DNA of 64,000 bases, from assembly GCA_034667405.1 (NCBI GenBank), contig JAXDJX010000003.1, positions 43,568 through 107,567 on the forward strand, read 5' to 3'. Positions within the stretch are counted from its first letter, which is position 1, and each line of letters begins with the position of its first letter. This stretch comes from JANXVR01 sp034667405 (GTDB lineage: Bacteria; Actinomycetota; UBA4738; HRBIN12). The translations under genes were made by a program, and so were the position numbers. Under the pieces are notes generated by a model that did no database searches, was not told the origin of the DNA, and saw nothing but the letters and a program-made list of their open reading frames with translations. This document shows, piece after piece, positions 16,594 through 24,875 of the stretch.

Positions 16594-17749
16594 GGTCGTC
16601 ATCGTCGGGGCCGGTGGCCACGGACTCGCGACCGCCTACTACTTGGCCAAGAACCACGGGATCACCGACGTCTGCGTCGTCGAGAAGGGCTGGCTCGGCG
16701 GAGGCAACATGGCTCGCAACACCACCGTCATCAGGTCCAACTACCTCTGGGACGAGTCGGCCGCGATCTACGAACATTCGCTGAAGCTCTGGGAAGGACT
16801 CGAAGAAGCGCTCGAGTTCGATATGCAGTTCAGTCAGCGCGGCGTGCTGAACCTGGTGCACGATCTGGGGGACCGGCGTTCGTCGATGCGGCGGGTGAAT
16901 GCGAACCGGTTGAACGGCGTGGATGCCGAGTGGCTCGACGCCCCGGACGTGAAGGACTTCTGTCCCATCGTGAACGTGTCCTCCGACGTCCGGTATCCGG
17001 TGATCGGTGGAACGCTGCAACGCCGCGGCGGGATCGCGCGGCATGACAAGGTCGCGTGGGGATTCGCTACGGCGGCCGATCGGCTGGGCGTCGATATCGT
17101 CGAACATGCCGAGGTCACGGGGTTCACGCGCGAAATGGCTGACGGCCCCGTCAACGGTGTGGAAACCTCGCTCGGCACGATCCGAGCCAAGAAGGTCGCG
17201 CTGGTCGCCGCCGGCCACAGCTCCGTGCTCGCGTCGATGGTCGGGCTACGCCTGCCCATCCAATCTCACCCGCTCCAGGCCCTGGTCAGTGCGCTCTACC
17301 AACCCGTCTTGAACACCGTGGTCATGTCGAACGCCGTTCATGTCTACGTGTCACAGGCCGACAAAGGTGAACTGGTGATGGGCGCGGGGATCGACGCGTA
17401 TAACTCTTATGCGCAGCGGGGATCGTTCCACGTGATCGAGCACCAGATGGCCGCGGCCGTCGAGCTGTTCCCCATGTTCGCGCACGCACAGGTGCTGCGA
17501 ACCTGGGGCGGGATCGTCGACGTGTGCCCCGATGCGTCGCCGATCATCGGCCTTACCCCGATCCCCGGACTCTTCATCAACTGCGGGTGGGGAACGGGCG
17601 GCTTCAAAGCCACGCCCGCATCGGGCTGGGTGTTCGCGGAGACCCTGGCTGCTGGGGAGGCGTCGGACCTGGCGAAGCCGTATGCGCTGGACAGGTTCAC
17701 GACCGGCGCCCTGATCGACGAGCACGGCGCCGCCGCGGTGGCGCACTGA
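16538..17749 (+). CDS. soxB: Sarcosine oxidase, beta subunit
   Basis: A 403-residue DAO-family flavoprotein, the normal SoxB length. VVIVGAGGHGLATAYYLAKN (about 20-39) binds FAD, and GGIARHDKVAWG contains His169, corresponding to the covalent FMN histidine of heterotetrameric sarcosine oxidases. I use GTG 16538, which begins just before the conserved Rossmann strand; the frame is open from 16307. It contains the sarcosine-oxidising site and passes electrons to O2 via FMN. It overlaps soxD (TGATG). Confidence 0.92.
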   Translation: MTEPPDRYWRAAEPKAAYEVVIVGAGGHGLATAYYLAKNHGITDVCVVEKGWLGGGNMARNTTVIRSNYLWDESAAIYEHSLKLWEGLEEALEFDMQFSQRGVLNLVHDLGDRRSSMRRVNANRLNGVDAEWLDAPDVKDFCPIVNVSSDVRYPVIGGTLQRRGGIARHDKVAWGFATAADRLGVDIVEHAEVTGFTREMADGPVNGVETSLGTIRAKKVALVAAGHSSVLASMVGLRLPIQSHPLQALVSALYQPVLNTVVMSNAVHVYVSQADKGELVMGAGIDAYNSYAQRGSFHVIEHQMAAAVELFPMFAHAQVLRTWGGIVDVCPDASPIIGLTPIPGLFINCGWGTGGFKATPASGWVFAETLAAGEASDLAKPYALDRFTTGALIDEHGAAAVAH

Positions 17750-18033
17750 TGCTGCTGATCCCGTGCCCGTGGTGCGGGCCCCGAGACGAGACGGAGTTCC
17801 GCTACGGCGGGCAGGCGCACCTGGCGTATCCCGCCGACCCCGACGCCCTCACCGATGCCGAATGGGCCGACTTCCTCCTGATGCGCGACAACCCGAAGGG
17901 CGACTGGGCCGAACGGTGGATGCACACCGCCGGATGTCGCCGCTGGTTCAACGTCGTGCGCTCCACGGTGGATCACCGGATCAGCGGTTCCTACCCGATG
18001 GGCGCCCAACCACCGCCCGAAGCTGGCGCGTAG
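17749..18033 (+). CDS. soxD: Sarcosine oxidase, delta subunit
   Basis: A 94-residue zinc-binding subunit: MLLIPCPWCGPRDETEFRYG supplies the CPxC pair, and HTAGCRRWFNVVR the later His/Cys ligands. The ADWAERWMHTAGCRRWF-type segment and size match SoxD of heterotetrameric sarcosine oxidase, where it stabilises the complex near the folate/channel interface. Start ATG overlaps the soxB stop and its stop abuts the soxA ATG, so the four genes are translationally coupled. Confidence 0.92.
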   Translation: MLLIPCPWCGPRDETEFRYGGQAHLAYPADPDALTDAEWADFLLMRDNPKGDWAERWMHTAGCRRWFNVVRSTVDHRISGSYPMGAQPPPEAGA

Positions 18034-20691
18034 ATGGGGCCGAGACGGATGGACGTGGGCGGGAGCGGTGTCGACCGCGACTCCTCGCTGGGCTTCACGT
18101 TCGACGGGACCGACTACCTTGGCCTCGCGGGCGACACCCTGGCGTCGGCGTTACTCGCGAACGGCGTTGACGTGGTGGGCGCGTCGCCGATCCTCGGTCG
18201 GCCTCGTGGTGTGGTCAGCGCGGGTGTCGAAGAGGCGGGTGCCATGGTCGAAGTCGGTGCGCCGTGGCTTGATCCGATCGTTCCTGCAACCGCGGTTGAG
18301 CTGGTCGACGGGCTCGTCGCTATGGGAAGGCCGGGAGTCGGCGTGTTACCGGCCGACGCCACCGGCGCACAAGCAGCGGACCACCGCCACCTCCACGTCG
18401 AGACCCTCGTGGTGGGAGGGGGGATCGCCGGGCTGCGCGCGGCTCGGGAAGCCACCGGCCGGGTGCTCGTGGTCGACGAACGACACCACGTTGGCGGTAT
18501 CTCGCCATGGAGCACGGAGATCGAGGACCTGACCGCAGAGCTGGTCACGCGGGACGAGACCGCGCTCATCACCCGGGCGACAGCCCTCGGCGTGTACGAC
18601 GACGGCTACGTGGTTATCTACGAACGCGCGCAGCCCGTTGCACGCGTCCACCACGTGCGAGCGGCCCGCGTGGTCCTGGCCACGGGCGCGCACGAACGGC
18701 CCATCGCCTTCGCCGACAACGACCGACCAGGCGTCATGCTCGCCTCCGCCGCGCGCACGTATGTCGAGTGGTTCGGCGTCCGGCCCGGTAACCGCGCCGT
18801 CGTCTTCTCGAACGGTCGGTCCGGGTTGGAGTCGGCGATGGCGCTTCACGAAGCCGGGGTTGAGATCGCGGTTGTGCTCGATGTCGGCCCGGCGTCGCAG
18901 CCGCACCGCGACCGGTTGCGAGAGGCCGGCGTCGAGGTTCGGGAAGGTTGGGCGGTCGCGGGAACAGAGGGCGAGTCCCGATTGTCGGCGGTCCACGTAG
19001 CCGGGCCTGGCGGGGAGAGCGAAACGTTCGACGCCGACCTTCTGTTGGTCGCCGGCGGCTGGAATCCCGCCGTGCAGCTCTGGCGTGGGATCAACGGTGG
19101 TCTCCGCTACGACGACGCGACCGCCTGCTTCGTGCCGGACGGGGCCGGACCCCCCTGGCTGGAGATCACGGGCGCTGCGGCCGGAGAGGGCATCGACCCC
19201 GTCACGCCCTACTGGTACGCGCCCGCCGAAGATCTGTCTCATCACTACGTGGACCTTCAACGCGACTCGACGGTCGCGGACGTACTCGCCGCTACCGATC
19301 GGCGACTGCGTTCGACGGAACACGTGAAACGCGAAACCTACATCGGCACGGCGATCGATCAGGGCCGGACCTCGGGCGTGCTCACCGCGGCCATCGTGAA
19401 CGGTGCGCAGGGCGCGGGTCCGGGCGCGCAGGGACCGACCAACGCGAGGCCCCCCTACACGCCGGTCCCCTTCTCTGTGCTTGCCGGTCTGGATCGAGGT
19501 CCGAAGCTGCTGGACCCGATCCGCACCACGCCGATCCACCGCTGGCACCAAGAGCGAGACGCTCCGTTCGAGAACGTCGGCCAATGGAAACGCCCGTGGT
19601 ACTTCCCCCTCGGGAACGAAGACCTGCCCGCGGCCGTTCATCGCGAATGTCTCGCCGTTCGCAACGAGGTCGGCGTCATGGATGCTTCGACCCTCGGCAA
19701 GATCGAGATCGTCGGACCCGATGCCGCCCGGTTCCTGGATCGCGTCTACACGGATCGGATGTCCACGCTCTCTGTCGGTTCGATCCGGTACGGCTTGATG
19801 CTGGGGTTGGACGGGATGGTGTTCGACGACGGGGTGGTCATGCGCTTGGCCGAGAACCGGTTCCTGGCGACCACGACAACCGGCGGAGCCGCCCGCGTCC
19901 TCGACCATATGGAGGAGTGGCTGCAGACCGAATGGCCCGACCTGCGTGCGCACTGCACCAGCGTGACGGAGCAGTGGTCGACCATCGCCATGAACGGTCC
20001 TGCTTCGCGCCGTGTGCTGGAGGCGCTCGGTACGTCCTTCCCCGTCGACGCGCCCTCGTTCCCGTTCATGACCTGGCGCGAGGGCGAGGTCGCCGGGATA
20101 GCGGCCCGCGTTGCTCGAGTGAGCTTCAGCGGGGAGCTCGCCTACGAGATCAACGTGCCGGGCTGGTACGGGGTCTCGACGTGGGAGGCGCTGATGGATG
20201 CAGGTGCAGCACACGGGATCACGCCCTACGGCACGGAGTCGATGCACGTGCTCCGCGCCGAGAAGGGATTCGTCATCGTCGGGCAGGACACCGACGGCAC
20301 GGTGACGCCGCACGACCTGGGCATGAGCTGGCTCGTTCGCAAGGACGACTCCGACTTCATCGGGAAGCGCTCGCTCCGGCGCTCCGACACCATCCGACCA
20401 GACCGGAAGCAGCTGGTGGGACTCCTGCCCGTGGAGCCGGACCAGCTGCTTCCCGAGGGGGCGCAGCTGGTCGAGCGCGACACGGGGGTGATCCCGATGG
20501 CGATGGTCGGACACGTGACCTCGTCGTACGCCTCACCGATCCTTGGACGGACGATCGCCCTGGCCATGGTGGAGAGCGGCCGGGCACGGCACGGTCAGAT
20601 GCTTCACGCCCCGCTCCTCGGTGCGACCATCGCCGCCGAAGTTACGGCCCCGATCTTCTACGACGCGGAAGGGGCAAGGCGGGATGGCTGA
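18034..20691 (+). CDS. soxA: Sarcosine oxidase, alpha subunit
   Basis: An 885-residue subunit: an N-terminal ferredoxin-like domain without cluster cysteines (FTFDGTDYLGLAGDTLASAL, about 23-42), an NAD-binding pyridine-nucleotide-type domain (VETLVVGGGIAGLRAARE, about 122-139, and NRAVVFSNGRSGLESAMAL), and a C-terminal GcvT folate domain (about 510-875). It accepts the imine from SoxB and forms 5,10-methylene-THF. It is shorter than the usual 960-1000 residues, partly by compaction of the Rossmann region. Directly follows soxD and overlaps soxG by 8 bp. Confidence 0.92.
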   Translation: MGPRRMDVGGSGVDRDSSLGFTFDGTDYLGLAGDTLASALLANGVDVVGASPILGRPRGVVSAGVEEAGAMVEVGAPWLDPIVPATAVELVDGLVAMGRPGVGVLPADATGAQAADHRHLHVETLVVGGGIAGLRAAREATGRVLVVDERHHVGGISPWSTEIEDLTAELVTRDETALITRATALGVYDDGYVVIYERAQPVARVHHVRAARVVLATGAHERPIAFADNDRPGVMLASAARTYVEWFGVRPGNRAVVFSNGRSGLESAMALHEAGVEIAVVLDVGPASQPHRDRLREAGVEVREGWAVAGTEGESRLSAVHVAGPGGESETFDADLLLVAGGWNPAVQLWRGINGGLRYDDATACFVPDGAGPPWLEITGAAAGEGIDPVTPYWYAPAEDLSHHYVDLQRDSTVADVLAATDRRLRSTEHVKRETYIGTAIDQGRTSGVLTAAIVNGAQGAGPGAQGPTNARPPYTPVPFSVLAGLDRGPKLLDPIRTTPIHRWHQERDAPFENVGQWKRPWYFPLGNEDLPAAVHRECLAVRNEVGVMDASTLGKIEIVGPDAARFLDRVYTDRMSTLSVGSIRYGLMLGLDGMVFDDGVVMRLAENRFLATTTTGGAARVLDHMEEWLQTEWPDLRAHCTSVTEQWSTIAMNGPASRRVLEALGTSFPVDAPSFPFMTWREGEVAGIAARVARVSFSGELAYEINVPGWYGVSTWEALMDAGAAHGITPYGTESMHVLRAEKGFVIVGQDTDGTVTPHDLGMSWLVRKDDSDFIGKRSLRRSDTIRPDRKQLVGLLPVEPDQLLPEGAQLVERDTGVIPMAMVGHVTSSYASPILGRTIALAMVESGRARHGQMLHAPLLGATIAAEVTAPIFYDAEGARRDG

Positions 20692-21205
20692 CCTGCGCAT
20701 GCAAAGCCCCGTCGCGGACCGCGCCGCCGACGTAGCGAAGATCGCCGAGTTGACGGGCGGTGCCGTCCAGATCGCAGAGGTGGCGTTCCTTCAGCAGATC
20801 GACGTGCGAACGAGAACGCCCGAGTCCTTCCGGCTTCCCACAGATCCGAACACGTGGCACGACGTGGACGGGTCAGATGCACTCTGGCTGGGTCCGGACG
20901 AATGGCTCCTGGTCGCAGATCCGGCGGCCGACCACGGCGCGACAGCGCCGGATGCCGAGTCGGTCGTGGACGTCGGAGCCAACCGGGCGGTCCTGGACCT
21001 CATCGGCCCCGGTGTCCGAGACCTGCTCTCGAAGGGATGTTCGCTCGATCTTCACGCCATGAGGTGGCGGGACGGTGCCTGCGCGCAGACGATGCTGGCC
21101 AAGGCTCCGGTGATCCTCCAGCAGCGGGAAGAAGTCACGCGGGTCTTCGTTCGGCCCTCGTTCGCGGACTACCTGGTGGACTGGCTGCTCGCCGCCTGCG
21201 GTTGA
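20684..21205 (+). CDS. soxG: Sarcosine oxidase, gamma subunit
   Basis: A 173-residue SoxG with the family's VQIAEVAFLQQIDVR start, the ALWLGPDEWLLVADP motif (about 66-80), VDVGANRAVLDLIGPGVRDLL and the closing RSSFADYLVDWLL-like end (VRPSFADYLVDWLLAACG). The ATG 20684 overlaps the soxA stop by eight bases; the longer open frame from 20543 is shadow of soxA. It completes the soxBDAG set, so a full heterotetrameric enzyme is encoded. Slightly shorter than the commonly seen 180-205 residues. Confidence 0.9.
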   Translation: MADLRMQSPVADRAADVAKIAELTGGAVQIAEVAFLQQIDVRTRTPESFRLPTDPNTWHDVDGSDALWLGPDEWLLVADPAADHGATAPDAESVVDVGANRAVLDLIGPGVRDLLSKGCSLDLHAMRWRDGACAQTMLAKAPVILQQREEVTRVFVRPSFADYLVDWLLAACG

Positions 21206-21245
21206 CGCTTCGCGCGGAACGCGAACCTGTGGCAAGCTTCGGCCC

Positions 21246-21653
21246 ATGATCGATGCGATCCGCCTTGCCAGCATCCCGTTGTTCGGCGAACTCGACAGCC
21301 ACGACCTGGGGTTCATCGCGGCCCGGGTGCGCGAGGTGACGGTCTTAGCAGGTGAGGTGATCATCGAGCAGGGCGAGATGCCCGAGGATATCTACGTCCT
21401 GGAGGACGGAACCGTCGAGATCTCTCATGACGGTGTCGTCGTGAGCACCCAAGGTCCGGGCGGTGTGGTTGGCGAGATCGCGCTCGTGGATCCACAGCGA
21501 CGAACAGCCACGGTCCGCGCCACCACCGACGTCCGCGCGGTGGCCCTGAGCATCGACGATTTCCAGGCCGTCGCTACCGAGATGCCCGAGATCGCTCGCG
21601 ACCTCCACGCGATCGCGACGAAACGGATCGCCGAACTCGACGGACGCGGCTGA
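21246..21653 (+). CDS. Single-domain cyclic-nucleotide-binding protein
   Basis: A 135-residue CRP-type cNMP-binding domain with nothing else: IPLFGELDSHDLGFIAARV at the start, the GEVIIEQGEMPEDIYVLEDGT beta-roll and a phosphate-binding-cassette-like GEIALVDPQRRTATVRA (about 76-92). There is no helix-turn-helix or channel domain, so it must act by protein interaction or as a sensor domain. It follows soxG by 40 bp on the same strand. Whether it still binds cAMP/cGMP is unclear, as the cassette Arg-Thr/Ser pair appears as RRTAT. Confidence 0.8.
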   Translation: MIDAIRLASIPLFGELDSHDLGFIAARVREVTVLAGEVIIEQGEMPEDIYVLEDGTVEISHDGVVVSTQGPGGVVGEIALVDPQRRTATVRATTDVRAVALSIDDFQAVATEMPEIARDLHAIATKRIAELDGRG

Positions 21654-21677
21654 GCAGCACGCAGCGAACGGCCCCGG

Positions 21678-22418
21678 TCACGCCGCGCGCGCGAGCACGT
21701 GGAACAGGCGGGCAACCGACCGGTACGGGTCACGTCTCCCCGCTTCTCGTTCGAGATCGAGCAGCTCTTGGAAACGATCCGGTGACAGGTCGTCGGGGGC
21801 GGCGTCCGAGAACAGCCGGATCCCCGCCCACGACTCCAGGGCCCAGCCGGTGTCTTCGAGCAGCTCGCGCCACTCGCTGATGGTTCGCGATCGGTTCGGG
21901 ATCCCCAGGTTCCCGCTCGCCACCGGATCGTCGAGCACCCTGATGGCCTCGGCATACTCACCCGTCAACCCGGGTCGCCACATCAGGCCGTCGCGATTCT
22001 TCTCCAGCAACGAGAGCACGGCTCCGGGCGCCGCCACCGAACGAAGCTTCGCGAGCACCGACCGTGGATCCGTCACGTAGAGGAGCACCGCGTGGCAGCA
22101 GATCGCGGCGAACCGCGGGGGTGCCAGGGTCGTGACTTGCTCCAGCGGATCCTTCACCAACGTCAGCGTGACCCCGGCCTCGGCTGACCGCTCGCGAGCG
22201 ACGTCGAGCATCCCCCAGGAGTCGTCGAGTAACGTGACGTCGTAGCCCCGAGCCGCCAAGGGGATAGCGAACGCACCCGATCCGCCGCCGGCGTCAAGGA
22301 CCCGGGCCGGTGGTGGCGGCAGAACGTCCGTCAGCCGTTCAAGGATGAGCTGTAGCCGTATGCGTCCGCGAGTGGAGGCGTAATGGCCGTCGAACCACCG
22401 CGCCTTCTCATCGAACAT
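21678..22418 (-). CDS. Class I SAM-dependent methyltransferase
   Basis: A 246-residue methyltransferase with motif I VLDAGGGSGAFAIPLA (about 41-56), the acidic end of strand two in YDVTLLDDS, and a CmoM/SmtA-like layout (FDEKARWFDGHYAS start, ICCHAVLLYVTDP motif IV). The open frame runs upstream into the MTHFR gene; ATG 22418 begins the conserved MFDEKARWF. It is the last gene of the minus-strand corrinoid operon, 29 bp after the MTHFR stop. Its acceptor is unknown; a link to the methyl-group economy of the operon is only positional. Convergent with the cNMP protein. Confidence 0.8.
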   Translation of the reverse strand: MFDEKARWFDGHYASTRGRIRLQLILERLTDVLPPPPARVLDAGGGSGAFAIPLAARGYDVTLLDDSWGMLDVARERSAEAGVTLTLVKDPLEQVTTLAPPRFAAICCHAVLLYVTDPRSVLAKLRSVAAPGAVLSLLEKNRDGLMWRPGLTGEYAEAIRVLDDPVASGNLGIPNRSRTISEWRELLEDTGWALESWAGIRLFSDAAPDDLSPDRFQELLDLEREAGRRDPYRSVARLFHVLARAA

Positions 22419-22447
22419 CGACCCCACCGGGTCACTGTAACCCGGCC

Positions 22448-23326
22448 TCAGCCGCCGAGATCGGCCAGCATGCGCTGCTGCCACTCCAGCGTGGCGCCCA
22501 CCTGGTTGAACGTGAAGAGGTGAAGCGCTTGCACCGCCGCGTCCGGATTGGTGAACGTTTCGGCCATGTCGACAAGGAGCGCGTCCGGTCCGAACTTCCC
22601 CGGCGTTAGCAGCGACCCCACCATCTTCCGGTTCTTCTTCAGGTAGCGGGCGCTGTCGGCGATCCCGATCCGGGCGGAGATGGTCATGAGTTTGGTCAGC
22701 TCCGCGACACCCGGCGTTCCCAGATGTACGGGAAGCGTCACTCCCGAGACCCGCATGGCCCAGATCCAACCAACGATGGCACCGGGGTTGAAGCACATCT
22801 GCGTCGTCATGTAGCTGGCGTACCGCTGCTTCTCCAGCAATACCTCCAGCAGGCGGTCACCGGGGATGTCCACGTGGCCCTCCGGATAGGACGGCACACC
22901 GATCTCGGTGAACTGGTGACCGGACTCGTCCATCGCGCGGAGCAGGGCAAGGCCATCGTGGAACTCGCCCTTGTCTTTCGCGTCGCCGCCGACGACGAAG
23001 GCTCGGGAAAAGCCGCTGGCCGCGCACCGGTCCAGGACCTCGCGCAGGTGCGTGCGGTCGAAGATCATGTGAGCGGAAAGGTGCGGCACCGGCGAGTGAC
23101 CGTAGGTGGCGAGCGTCTCGGCCAGTGCCAGAGTGGCTTCGATGCCGTGACTCGGTGATGCCGTCACGGTGACGATGGAGGCCGCTGGCAACTCCTCCAC
23201 CTTCTCGATGACGTTGGAGAGCGGGATCAGCTCGAACTTCGGCGCCGCCACGAGTGAGCGCAGCGCGGCGGCCTGATCCTCCGTCAGGCTCGCGGCCTTC
23301 CGCCGCTTCACCGACGCCGCTCGCAT
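22448..23326 (-). CDS. metF: Methylenetetrahydrofolate reductase (MTHFR), probably working oxidatively
   Basis: A 292-residue TIM-barrel MTHFR-type flavoprotein: KFELIPLSNVIEKVEELP at the start, VTVTASPSHGIEATLALAETL, LSAHMIFDRTHLREVLDRC and the FVVGGDAKDKGEF strand (compare the RGD region of MetF), then QMCFNPGAIVGWIWAMR. It follows mttB by ten bases at the end of the corrinoid operon. In a catabolic setting it would oxidise methyl-THF, formed by the methyltransferase at 26905, to methylene-THF. Direction of the reaction is inferred from context; assimilation of methyl-THF is the alternative. Confidence 0.85.
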   Translation of the reverse strand: MRAASVKRRKAASLTEDQAAALRSLVAAPKFELIPLSNVIEKVEELPAASIVTVTASPSHGIEATLALAETLATYGHSPVPHLSAHMIFDRTHLREVLDRCAASGFSRAFVVGGDAKDKGEFHDGLALLRAMDESGHQFTEIGVPSYPEGHVDIPGDRLLEVLLEKQRYASYMTTQMCFNPGAIVGWIWAMRVSGVTLPVHLGTPGVAELTKLMTISARIGIADSARYLKKNRKMVGSLLTPGKFGPDALLVDMAETFTNPDAAVQALHLFTFNQVGATLEWQQRMLADLGG

Positions 23327-23336
23327 GCCCGCGGCC

Positions 23337-24875
23337 TTAGACGTTGGAGTCCGGGAATGAGGCCTTCTTCTGCTCGATCCACTCGTTCAGCTCCTGGTCG
23401 ACCGCCTCATCGATCTCCGGCGGCTCGTAGTCGGCGAGCATCTTCTTCCACACAACACCCGCCCTGGTAATCGAGTCCTTCGCCCCCTCCAACTCCCACT
23501 GCTCGAAGCTGTTGTTATCCGCCACGTTCGAGCGGTAGAACGCCGACTCGAAGTTGGCGAGCGTGTGCGGGCTCCCCAGGAAGTGCTGGCCCGGCCCGTT
23601 CTCGACGATCGCGTCCAACGCTTGCCCGTTCGGCGTGAGGTCCACTCCTTTCGCGAAGGCGTGCATCATGCCGCACTGGTCCACATCCATGACGAATTTC
23701 TCGTAACCCATGGTCAGCCCGCCCTCTAGCCAACCAGCCGCATGCAGGACGAAGTTCACGCCGGCCAGGATCGTGGGCTGGAGCGTATTCGCCGATTCGT
23801 AGGCCGCCTGAGCGTCCGCGAGCTTGGACGCCGTGAGGCTTCCTCCGCTGCGGAACGGTACGCCGAGCCTCCGCGCGCACGCCGCCAGCGAGTACAGGAC
23901 CAGTGCAGGCTCCGGCGTCCCGAACGTGGGCGCTCCCGACTGCATCGACATGCTCGAAGCGAACGAACCGAACACCACGGGAACACCGGGCCGGACCAGC
24001 TGCACGTAGGCCATGCCAGCGAGCGCCTCGGCGAGCGTCTGCGCCGCCGCTCCGGCAACCGTCGCCGGGCTCATCGCCCCCGCAAGGATGAACGGGGTGA
24101 TGATCGTGGCCTGGTTCGCCTCGGCGTATGCCTTCGCCGCACCGAGCATCGTCGAGTCCCATACGAGCGGGGAGTTCGCGTTGATGAGACTGAGGATGTA
24201 GGTGCGCTCCTCCATGGCGTCCTTGCCGAAGAGGATCCGCGCCATGTCGACGGTGTCCTGCGCGCGTTGGGGATGGGTGACCGAACCCATGAACGGCTTG
24301 TCCGAGAACCGCATATGCGCATAGACCATGTCGTAGTGACGCTTGTTCACGGGAAGGTCCACCGGCTCGCACACAGTTCCCCCCGAATGGTGGAGCCATG
24401 GGCTCATGTAGGCGAGCTTCACGAAGTTCCGGAAGTCCTCGATGGTCCCGTACCGTCGGCCCTGTTCGATATCCGTCACGAACGGTGAGCCGTAGGCGGG
24501 GGCAAGGACCGTGGCCGTCCCGCCGATCTGCACGTCGTTCACGGGGTTGCGCGCGTGCTGGGTGAACTCCCGAGGCGCGGTCGCCTGCACGATCTGGCGC
24601 GCCATGCCGCTCGGGAAATGGACGCGTTCGCCCTGGATGTCGGCACCGGCGCCTTTGAGCAGTTCCAGGGCGTCGGGCGCTCCTTTGAAGTCGATTCCGA
24701 CCTGTTCCAAGATCGTGTCGGCGTTGCTCTCGATGATCTGCAATCCCTCCTCGCTCAGCACCTCTAACGGGGTCATGGTCCGCGTGATGTAGGGCAGGCG
24801 GTCGGGGGTGTGCGAGGCGCGAACGGCGGCGCGTCCCCCTCGCCCACCGGTGCGGCGGCGCGGTTCGTCGGTCAT
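23337..24875 (-). CDS. mttB: MttB-superfamily (non-pyrrolysine) methylamine:corrinoid methyltransferase
   Basis: A 512-residue TIM-barrel methyltransferase of the trimethylamine methyltransferase superfamily, with LEVLSEEGLQIIESNADTIL at the N-terminus, the YGTIEDFRNFVKLAYMSP segment and the GxPxxxGSFASSMSMQSGAP region in the second half. The frame is open throughout with no internal amber codon, so it is a non-pyrrolysine member like the glycine betaine methyltransferase MtgB. It moves an N-methyl from a quaternary amine to the cognate corrinoid protein. Betaine is the likeliest substrate in this locus, but carnitine, proline betaine or gamma-butyrobetaine are possible. It overlaps the activase stop by ATGA. 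Confidence 0.88.
   Translation of the reverse strand: MTDEPRRRTGGRGGRAAVRASHTPDRLPYITRTMTPLEVLSEEGLQIIESNADTILEQVGIDFKGAPDALELLKGAGADIQGERVHFPSGMARQIVQATAPREFTQHARNPVNDVQIGGTATVLAPAYGSPFVTDIEQGRRYGTIEDFRNFVKLAYMSPWLHHSGGTVCEPVDLPVNKRHYDMVYAHMRFSDKPFMGSVTHPQRAQDTVDMARILFGKDAMEERTYILSLINANSPLVWDSTMLGAAKAYAEANQATIITPFILAGAMSPATVAGAAAQTLAEALAGMAYVQLVRPGVPVVFGSFASSMSMQSGAPTFGTPEPALVLYSLAACARRLGVPFRSGGSLTASKLADAQAAYESANTLQPTILAGVNFVLHAAGWLEGGLTMGYEKFVMDVDQCGMMHAFAKGVDLTPNGQALDAIVENGPGQHFLGSPHTLANFESAFYRSNVADNNSFEQWELEGAKDSITRAGVVWKKMLADYEPPEIDEAVDQELNEWIEQKKASFPDSNV

Noticed and set aside
18346..20514. 722-codon open frame on the minus strand
   Set aside because: It is antisense to soxA, which has full family motifs. 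Long antisense frames are expected in GC-rich codon-biased DNA; its protein has no recognisable motif.
23337..24875. Possible pyrrolysine codon in mttB
   Set aside because: The frame is continuously open without an internal TAG, and no pyl genes are present.
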